Positions 49,894 through 56,064 of a stretch of DNA of 56,064 nt are shown one piece after another. Source of the stretch: RXOA01 sp964547105 (GTDB lineage Bacteria > Bipolaricaulota > Bipolaricaulia > UBA7950 > UBA9294); assembly GCA_964547105.1 (NCBI GenBank), contig CAZJLO010000008.1:1-56064 (forward strand). The letters run 5' to 3'. Position 1 is the first letter of the stretch. Every line of letters starts with the position of its first letter. The notes beneath the pieces were generated by a model. The model was not told the origin of the DNA. It did no database searches and worked only from the letters and a program-made list of their open reading frames with translations. The position numbers and the translations under genes are program-made.

Positions 49894-50927
49894 CAGTTGC
49901 TCCCCTGTTCTTCTCTTCGAAGCCTGATTCTTGGATCGAGATAGCCGATGATGAGGTCGACGACGAAGTTGGCGACGAAGAAGACGACGCCGATGACGAG
50001 AACGACCCCCATCACGGAGTTGAAGTCCTTGCGTAGGATTGCGCGGACGCCATACTTCGCCAACCCCGGCCATGAAAACACCTGCTCAATCAGGAACGCA
50101 TTGCCGATGCTTGACGCGAAAGTGAGCCCAAGGACGGTGATGGTTGGAATCAGCGAAGGTTTCAGAGCGTACTTCGACATGATCCGGCGATCGGGAATCC
50201 CGAAACCCCGTGCTGCTTCGATGTAGTTGCGTGAGAGGACCTCGCTGGTGCTGGCACGGCCGATTCTGGCGATCTGTCCCAGCCCACCGAGTGCAAGGGC
50301 AAATGAGGGAAGGATGAGATGCCACAGAGCATCGCCGAATGCCCGGAAATCTCCGCCGATCAGCGAATCGATGAGCAGAAAGCCGGTCACGCGGGGCGGC
50401 GCAGACACCATCATACTCAAGCGGCCGGTGGCTGGAAAAATGGGGATCAAGTACGCCCCAACAAACTGCAGCAACAGGGCAACGACAAATGGGGCGATCG
50501 CCACTCCGATGAACGAGAAGATGCGTACGCCGTTATCGAGCCACTTGTCTTTGTACTTTGCGGAAAGGGAGCCCAACGGAATGCCGAGGAATGCGATCCA
50601 CACAACCGACAGCGCCACCAGCTCGATGGTCGCGGGAAGATAGTGCCGGATGTCATCGGCGACATTGCGGCGGGTCTGGAATGACATCCCGAAATCCCCG
50701 TGGAACAACCCGGTGACGTAGACCCAATACTGCGCTGGAAGAGACTTGTCAAGGCCCATCTGATGTTCCAAGGCGGCGATTTGCTCTTGTGTCGCGTACG
50801 GCCCAAGCGCCAACCGTGCGGGGTTCCCCGGCAGCACGCGCGAGATCATGAAGATCAGAATCGACAGGCCGAGCAGGACGACAATGGAGTAGCCGAGGCG
50901 CCGTGCAAGGAAAAGGAAAATGCCCAT
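49893..50927 (-). CDS. dppB: Peptide ABC transporter permease (DppB/OppB)
   Basis: This 344-residue permease has the N-terminal helix then RVLPGNPARLALG, an HQMGLDKSLPAQYWVYVTGL loop and core helices. The coupling motif is NYIEAARGFGIPDRRIMSKYALKP. It forms the channel with DppC. It starts 87 bases after the binding-protein stop, with a strong hairpin between. Confidence 0.95.
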   Translation of the reverse strand: MGIFLFLARRLGYSIVVLLGLSILIFMISRVLPGNPARLALGPYATQEQIAALEHQMGLDKSLPAQYWVYVTGLFHGDFGMSFQTRRNVADDIRHYLPATIELVALSVVWIAFLGIPLGSLSAKYKDKWLDNGVRIFSFIGVAIAPFVVALLLQFVGAYLIPIFPATGRLSMMVSAPPRVTGFLLIDSLIGGDFRAFGDALWHLILPSFALALGGLGQIARIGRASTSEVLSRNYIEAARGFGIPDRRIMSKYALKPSLIPTITVLGLTFASSIGNAFLIEQVFSWPGLAKYGVRAILRKDFNSVMGVVLVIGVVFFVANFVVDLIIGYLDPRIRLRREEQGSN

Positions 50928-50967
50928 GTTGTTGCCTGCCCTTCACACGATCTTCCGTGAACAGCTT

Positions 50968-51000
50968 CGAGCAGGGGAGAGACTACTTCTCCCCTGCTCG
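50968..51000 (-). terminator. Intercistronic hairpin between the binding protein and permease genes
   Basis: A perfect 13-bp stem CGAGCAGGGGAGA / TCTCCCCTGCTCG has a 7-base loop, 14 bases past the binding-protein stop. There is no T-run. Such hairpins often stabilise binding-protein mRNA or cause partial termination, so the binding protein is made in excess of the membrane parts. Confidence 0.7.
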
Positions 51001-51014
51001 ACCCAAACCATCTG

Positions 51015-52598
51015 CTACTTCTCGAACCAAAGGTCGTGGAAGTAGAATTCGTAGCTCATCACAGGGCGGTACGTGAACCCCTGGACGTAGTCCTGCATCG
51101 CGTAGTAGAGGCGTGCCTGGTAGATGAAGATATCGGGGCACTCGTCGACAATGATCTGTTGCGCGGTGTCCAAGAGAGCCTGCCGCTCGGCGGCATCCAC
51201 GGTGCGTCGCGACTCGCTGATCAGTTCGTCGACTCGGTCATTCTGCAGCCATTCCGTAGACATCCACGTTCCCGCGGCGTCGGAGTGATACATCGAGTAG
51301 AGGAAGGTGTCGGGATCCGAGTACATCGGAGCCTGGATGATTGCCATCATGTTCGGCGTCGTCTCCGGCTGGGATGCCAGCTCGGTCATCCGGCCCCACG
51401 TTTCCATGTGAATCTCAAGGTTGACGCCGATCTCGGCGAGTGCCGCTTGGAGCGACAACGCCATCCGCCGCCAGGCTTCCGCGCCGATCCCCATCACGAT
51501 GTGCAACGCCGGCACATTCGGGTAGTACGAGCTCAGCTCCAGTTCTTGGCGGGCTCGGTCCAGATCCTGTGTGTACTGGAAGAGATCCGGATTCTGTCCC
51601 GGGATTGCCGAAGGAACGGGACCACGAGACTGAACGCTACCCGGGGATATCTCCGTAATTGCCATTGCGTAGTCAAACGCCCACGCCAGCATCCGCCGGA
51701 TGTGGATATCATCGGTTGGAGCAACCTGGGTATTGATCTTGAACGTGATCTGCTGCCCGGTATCCGCCGGAGTGACGGTGACGCCGGCGTACGTTGACAT
51801 GTCCTCGTAGTCCTCGAATGTTCGGAGGTTGTCGGTCATGACAAGCTCGCCGCTACGGAGCATCGTCTTCAGGGTGGCTGTTGCCGGCAGATTGAACATG
51901 TGCGCTTCGTCGACCGACTTGTCGCCCTGGGGCCACCCCAGGAAGTAGTCCGCGAAGCGAGCAAAGACGATCTCACGGCCCCGATCCCAAGACTGGAGCG
52001 TGTAGGGGCCCGACCCGGCGTCGATGTCGACAGCAGTGTTCAGCCATGCCACACCATAGTCACCGAACTCGCCATAATCACCCGGCTGCGTGTTGGCGGC
52101 GATCAGATCCTTGTTTGCGACGCAGAACGCGGGAAGCGTCGCCAGGAAGGGCACGAACGGTTCGTTGAGCGTGAAACTGACGGTATGGTTATCGATGACG
52201 GCGATCTCGGCGATAAGGTCCGCCCACATCCACGAATACCCATCCTTGAGCGCCAGCATCCGCTCCATGGAGAAAGCGACGTCTTCCGCGAGCACTTCCG
52301 TGCCGTCATGGAACAGAACACCCTGTCGGAGGTAGAAGGTGTACGTGAGTGCATCTGCACTGATGGTCCACGTTTCCGCCAACTTGGGTTGAACGACGCC
52401 ATCGCCATCCGGGAACACTAGCGGATCGTAGATGTTGATCACGGAAATGGTCTCCGTGTAATCCGTGGCGCGAGCTGGATCGACTGTGCCGACTTCCTGG
52501 ACGGAACTCAACGTCAGAATGTTGGAACCAAGTGCGGCAATTCCCACCAGCGCCAGCAATCCAGCCAGGAAGTACGTCATCTTGGCGGTTCTATGCAT
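51015..52598 (-). CDS. Peptide ABC transporter substrate-binding protein (SBP family 5)
   Basis: This 527-residue exported SBP_bac_5 protein has signal MHRTAKMTYFLAGLLALVGIAALG with no lipobox. Family landmarks are LAETWTISADALTYTFYLR, GVLFHDGTEVLAEDVAFSMERM, SGPYTLQSWDRGREI, QAPMYSDPDTFLYSM and FIYQARLYYAM. AAGGAGG precedes the ATG. It would bring peptides to the DppBCDF parts. The lack of a lipid anchor would suit either a diderm periplasm or membrane tethering by an uncleaved signal. Confidence 0.94.
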   Translation of the reverse strand: MHRTAKMTYFLAGLLALVGIAALGSNILTLSSVQEVGTVDPARATDYTETISVINIYDPLVFPDGDGVVQPKLAETWTISADALTYTFYLRQGVLFHDGTEVLAEDVAFSMERMLALKDGYSWMWADLIAEIAVIDNHTVSFTLNEPFVPFLATLPAFCVANKDLIAANTQPGDYGEFGDYGVAWLNTAVDIDAGSGPYTLQSWDRGREIVFARFADYFLGWPQGDKSVDEAHMFNLPATATLKTMLRSGELVMTDNLRTFEDYEDMSTYAGVTVTPADTGQQITFKINTQVAPTDDIHIRRMLAWAFDYAMAITEISPGSVQSRGPVPSAIPGQNPDLFQYTQDLDRARQELELSSYYPNVPALHIVMGIGAEAWRRMALSLQAALAEIGVNLEIHMETWGRMTELASQPETTPNMMAIIQAPMYSDPDTFLYSMYHSDAAGTWMSTEWLQNDRVDELISESRRTVDAAERQALLDTAQQIIVDECPDIFIYQARLYYAMQDYVQGFTYRPVMSYEFYFHDLWFEK

Positions 52599-52733
52599 GT
52601 ATGCCTCCTTGTGTAATACACTACGTGGCAAGAAATCGGTGGAGAGGCCTCGCCGTTGCGCAATCCCTTTTCCCAGGATAGAAGACCATTAGAGCAGTCA
52701 CTTGTGAGAGGAAGGAGTGCACCTACTGCTTTT

Positions 52734-52763
52734 AATATACTACGGATGCGCCCGCCTTTACAA
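52734..52763 (-). promoter_or_regulatory. Probable promoter of the peptide-uptake operon
   Basis: On the minus strand TTGTAA (52758-52763) and TATATT (52734-52739) are 18 bases apart. The start would be near 52727, giving a leader of about 130 bases before the ATG at 52598. No known riboswitch was recognised in that leader. Confidence 0.5.
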
Positions 52764-53495
52764 TAGAACCTACTTGTGTCACGTAATCTGCGATCTTCCC
52801 GCGTGCCGCTGTGTTGCACAGGAAAGGTCGTAAGCTCGATACCAACAAGAAAATAGGTTACTCGATGAGTGTTCGACCATCTGACCACAATAGGACGCTG
52901 TCACATCGCGTGCACTTCCCGCTCGGTGTTGCGACGAAGTTGTGGGAGAGATCTGCTCGCTCGTTTTTCGGTGCGACGAGAATGCATGGCGCAGAAGATC
53001 AGATGGGAACGAAAAAGAGACGTCATGGAGAGGCGGCTGATTTAATATATCAAATGAATCCTGCTACGGTCTCCAACAGAAGGGGAGCGGGGAATGGAGC
53101 ATACTGCTGAAGGTGCTTGCCGCTCTTTTCGCTTGGAAGAGGGTGACTGTAGGATGCCGTGTGTCATTTCGTCAAGCCAGCGATGGCCCGTCTTGGTGTA
53201 CGCGAGCGGGGCGGTCCGCCAGAAGATTGCGCATCTTGATCTGCGTAGGGGAATACGATCTCGAGTTCTCGCTTCCTGCGTGGAGTCATCGGGAGTGCTG
53301 GCAGCGGAACGGATTCGTTCGGGTCGTTCTCGCGGCGGTCTCCGGCTTGAACGGTTACCTGTCTTGTCGGTCCACTAGACACGCCGGTGACATCCGGCGA
53401 GAATCCTCTTAGCGGGGGGATCGGGATGGGATTGCGGAGCGAGTCGGCGCGTGGCTCGCACGGCCGATAGGACGTCATCGAAACGGGAGGAACAC
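52764..53495. other. Large divergent intergenic region; no gene recognised
   Basis: These about 730 bases have short frames on both strands that do not look like proteins. Local AT-rich blocks occur (TTTAATATATC near 53041). One perfect hairpin, CGCCGG-TGACAT-CCGGCG, lies at 53382-53399, followed by AGAATCCTCTT, about 95 bases before guaB. The region may hold a guaB leader, a small RNA or decayed sequence. Nothing stronger can be supported. Confidence 0.4.
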
Positions 53496-55013
53496 GTGGC
53501 AAGAGACATCATCGTGGAACCGTCACGTACATTGGCGGAGTACAGGCTTCTGCCGGGACTGACGTGCGAGCAACGCACAGATCCTGATCCTGCAGTCGGT
53601 AGCGGCGACGGGATCACGCTCCGAACGCCTGTCGCCTGGACGGGCGAAGGATCGGTTCCGTGGACCCTCAATATTCCGCTGGTCGCGGCGGCGATGCGAT
53701 CCGTCTCCGGGTACAAGATGGCGGTCGAACTGGCGAAGTGCGGCGGAACCGCGTTCATCCCCTGTTCCCAGCCGATCGGCGATCAAGTGGACGAAATCCG
53801 CAAAATCAAAGACCACAAGGCCGGGTTCGTGCGTCCGCTGGCCGTGCCGCCGACGGCGACGATCGATCACGTAGAGCAGCTGAAGGCGGAGACCGGCTAT
53901 TCGACGTTCCCGGTGACGGATGAACACGGTGCCTTCCTTGGCTTGTTGACGCAACGCGATTACGACCCGGTGGTCCATGCCGATCTTCCCGTTGAGCAAC
54001 GGATGATTCCTCGAAGCGAACTGGATGTGCTTGTCGGGACGCCCGATCTTGCCACGGCCAATGCGCGGCTGGTGGACGGACATCAATCGGTGTTGCCGAT
54101 TCTTGACAGCCAGGGGTTGTTGCAGCACCTCGTGTTTCGAAAAGACATTCAGGATCAACTGCACTTCCCTCTTCAAGTTGTCGATGAGCGCAAGCGGTGG
54201 ATCGCCGCTGCGGCGATCAACACGCATGACTACGAGGACCGGGTTGCCGCTCTTGTCGATGCCGAGGTGGACGTGCTGTGCATCGACGCATCCGACGGAC
54301 ACGCCGAGTACCAGCGGCGAACGCTGGCGTGGCTGGCGTCCCATGCTCCGCAGCTTCCCGTTGTCGCCGGGAATGTCATTACGGCGGAAGGGTTTCGCTA
54401 CCTGGCCGAGGCTGGCGCGCACGGGGTGAAAGTGGGCATGGGCTCCGGATCGATCTGCATCACCCAAGAGCAAAAGGGGACTGGACGCGGTCTGGCGACG
54501 GCGATCATTGATGTCTGCCGGGAACGGGATCTGTTCTGCAAGCAGACGGGGCGCTACTTACCGGTGATCGCCGACGGCGGCGTGGTCAATGCCAAGGACA
54601 TCGTGATCGCCCTTGCGTTGGGGGCCGACTACGTGATGATGGGGCGCTACTTTGCGCGGATGGATGAATCGCCGACCCAGAAGGTGCAGATCGGCGGCCG
54701 GGTGATGAAACCGTACTGGGGGGAGGGGTCGGCCAAGGCGCGACAGTGGCTGGAGAGCCGCTACCAGCAGGCACGGTTTGTCGAAGGGGTCGAAGGGTTC
54801 GTGGAGTACGCAGGAAAGCTCGCCGACAACCTTGCGGGGACGCTTGCCAAGATCCAGGCGTCGATGGCCTCCTGCGGTTGTCACTCGATCGAGGAGCTGC
54901 ACCGAAACGCCCGTGTAGAGCTTGTTTCCGGGCTGTCGATCCGGGAAGGTCGTGTACATGACGTGTATCTTCCCGAGCGGGAAGACCGGTCCACCGGTTG
55001 GCCGTACGTCTAG
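53496..55013 (+). CDS. guaB: IMP dehydrogenase, divergent GuaB type
   Basis: This 505-residue enzyme oxidises IMP to XMP in GMP synthesis. A TIM barrel is interrupted by a CBS-domain pair at about 115-225. The catalytic cysteine is C321 in GSGSICITQEQ, followed by PVIADGGVVNAKDIVIALALGADYV and the flap-side YWGEGSAKARQ. Compared with classical GuaB it has AAMRSVSG in place of AxMDTVTE and the loop CSQPIGDQVDE, as in the less common IMPDH branch. The start is GTG at 53496 with GGGAGG five bases upstream. Confidence 0.88.
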   Translation: MARDIIVEPSRTLAEYRLLPGLTCEQRTDPDPAVGSGDGITLRTPVAWTGEGSVPWTLNIPLVAAAMRSVSGYKMAVELAKCGGTAFIPCSQPIGDQVDEIRKIKDHKAGFVRPLAVPPTATIDHVEQLKAETGYSTFPVTDEHGAFLGLLTQRDYDPVVHADLPVEQRMIPRSELDVLVGTPDLATANARLVDGHQSVLPILDSQGLLQHLVFRKDIQDQLHFPLQVVDERKRWIAAAAINTHDYEDRVAALVDAEVDVLCIDASDGHAEYQRRTLAWLASHAPQLPVVAGNVITAEGFRYLAEAGAHGVKVGMGSGSICITQEQKGTGRGLATAIIDVCRERDLFCKQTGRYLPVIADGGVVNAKDIVIALALGADYVMMGRYFARMDESPTQKVQIGGRVMKPYWGEGSAKARQWLESRYQQARFVEGVEGFVEYAGKLADNLAGTLAKIQASMASCGCHSIEELHRNARVELVSGLSIREGRVHDVYLPEREDRSTGWPYV

Positions 55014-55124
55014 TATCTCACGTGTATCGGTGGTCCTTGAGGGCGGATGTCTTGCCGGCTTTGCTTGATCTTGGGGCGAAGTTGTGCGAGATTGCTCGGT
55101 GGTTTGCGGCAGGAAGGGGGCACA

Positions 55125-56064
55125 ATGCGCAAGCACGAGAGTGAGAACGGGCGGAATCTTGATCGGGATTGCGATCCCGGGCACGGGCGCGAGATCTCGC
55201 CGCTTGACGGGCGCTACCGGAGCAAGACGGAGCCTCTGCGGGCCTACTTCGGCGAATTCGCGCTGATGGGCGGCCGCTGCGACATCGAGCTTCGCTACTT
55301 GCTTGCGCTGGACGAGCTGGGTGTGTTTCCGAAGCTGTCGAACGGCGAACGGAAGCGGATCGAGACCCACATCGGCGGGCTTACCGACGAGCAGTTTGCT
55401 CGAATCAAGCAAATTGAGGACCGCGTGCACCATGATGTCAAGGCGTGCGAACTGTTCCTGCGGGAGGGGCTTGAACTTGCCGAACCGAACCGGATTCACT
55501 TCGGACTCACCTCGGAAGACGTCAACAACCTTGCCTATGCCACGCTCTTTCGGAGATTCCGGGACGAGATGCAACTCCCCGCGCTCAATCGACTGATCGA
55601 TCGACTTGCCGAAAAGGTCGATCGCTGGAAGGGGGTGGCGTTTCCGGCGCATACCCACGGACAGGCGGCGTCACCCACGACGGCGGGGAAGGAACTCGCC
55701 GTGTTCATGCTCCGCCTTGTGCGGCAGAGGGATCAGCTGATGAAGCTACGGTTCCGCGGCAAGCTTGGCGGGGCGACGGGGACGTATGCAGCGTTTCGGG
55801 CCGCCGCTCCGCAGGTGGATTGGCCTGCGTTTGCCGGGGAGTTCGTGGAGTCACTCGGTCTGGAGTTCAACCCCTGCACCACGCAGATCGAGGATCGCGA
55901 CGGGCTGGCGGAGTCCTTCGGCATCACCTCCCGGATCAACGGAGTCACGCTCGATCTCGACCGGGATGTGTGGGAGTACCTTTCCAGAGGATACTTTGTG
56001 ACGCGAGCCGCCGAGGGACAGGTCGGATCCTCGACGATGCCGCACAAGATCAATCCGATCCGCT
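55125..56064 (+). CDS. purB: Adenylosuccinate lyase, cut by the window end
   Basis: The frame is open from the ATG at 55125 (AGGAAGGGGG upstream) to the last base, 313 codons. It begins with a charged leader and then SPLDGRYRSKTEPLRAYF, as in E. coli-type PurB. HFGLTSEDVNNLAYA and AHTHGQAASPTTAGKEL follow, and the fumarase/lyase signature SSTMPHKINPIR ends the window. It acts twice in purine synthesis (SAICAR and adenylosuccinate cleavage), which suits the upstream guaB, 111 bases away. Confidence 0.95.
   Translation, partial: MRKHESENGRNLDRDCDPGHGREISPLDGRYRSKTEPLRAYFGEFALMGGRCDIELRYLLALDELGVFPKLSNGERKRIETHIGGLTDEQFARIKQIEDRVHHDVKACELFLREGLELAEPNRIHFGLTSEDVNNLAYATLFRRFRDEMQLPALNRLIDRLAEKVDRWKGVAFPAHTHGQAASPTTAGKELAVFMLRLVRQRDQLMKLRFRGKLGGATGTYAAFRAAAPQVDWPAFAGEFVESLGLEFNPCTTQIEDRDGLAESFGITSRINGVTLDLDRDVWEYLSRGYFVTRAAEGQVGSSTMPHKINPIR

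Noticed and set aside
53094..53412. Small open frames (94-99 codons) upstream of guaB
   Set aside because: No ribosome sites, composition typical of non-coding frames, overlapping alternatives on both strands.

Overview
The window is about 56 kb of densely packed, moderately GC-rich bacterial DNA containing one 10-N scaffold gap. Genes abut or overlap by 1 to 14 bases, Shine-Dalgarno sequences are strong, and TTG starts are used repeatedly. GroESL under a CIRCE operator, an Asp23/AmaP cluster, a bacillithiol pathway, PKD-rich secreted proteins and many peptide and amino-acid catabolic genes suggest an anaerobic, proteolytic, amino-acid- and purine-fermenting bacterium from a deep, largely uncultured lineage. 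Bipolaricaulota/Acetothermia-like is my guess from gene content only and is not verified. No tRNA, rRNA, CRISPR array, transposase or prophage was seen, so this reads as core chromosome.

Layout. (1) 1-8137, +: an overlapping operon for a molybdenum-hydroxylase/hydantoin pathway: YgfK-like oxidoreductase (5' end lost), threonine-synthase-like PLP enzyme, 2Fe-2S subunit, MocA-like cytidylyltransferase, FAD subunit, hydantoinase and a PKD lipoprotein. The catalytic Mo subunit is not in the window. (2) 8158-16395: GNAT acetyltransferase, main sigma factor, topoisomerase I, a double P-loop protein, M19 dipeptidase, RidA and Kbl. (3) 16587-23736, -: three secreted proteins, including an 1815-residue subtilase with seven PKD domains. 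(4) 23800-28748, -: MBL hydrolase, methyltransferase, bshC, bshB and bshA, a bacillithiol operon; bshA is split by an assembly artefact. (5) 28893-33741: lamin-tail protein, patatin, groESL with CIRCE, DUF2227 protein and RlpA. (6) 33784-37808: efp, two asp23 genes, amaP and nusB, then FTCD_C and folD on the other strand. (7) 38063-43866, +: glnA, hutU, fhs and a PHP phosphoesterase. (8) 44203-52598, -: a peptide-uptake operon (binding protein, two permeases, two ATPases, DUF917 protein, dipeptidase, unknown protein). (9) 53496-56064, +: a guaB-type IMP dehydrogenase and purB, cut by the window end.

The genes fit together as follows. Secreted subtilase plus peptide ABC transporter plus two dipeptidases would deliver amino acids. 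Kbl/RidA, HutU, FTCD_C, FolD and Fhs would turn them into acetyl-CoA/glycine, ammonia and one-carbon folates, and Fhs could yield ATP from formyl-folate. GlnA would handle ammonia. The YgfK/hydantoinase operon would handle purine or hydantoin substrates, and bacillithiol would be the low-molecular-weight thiol.

Two places carry sequence that does not belong: the first ~53 bases and bases 24182-24274. Both look like assembly chimeras.
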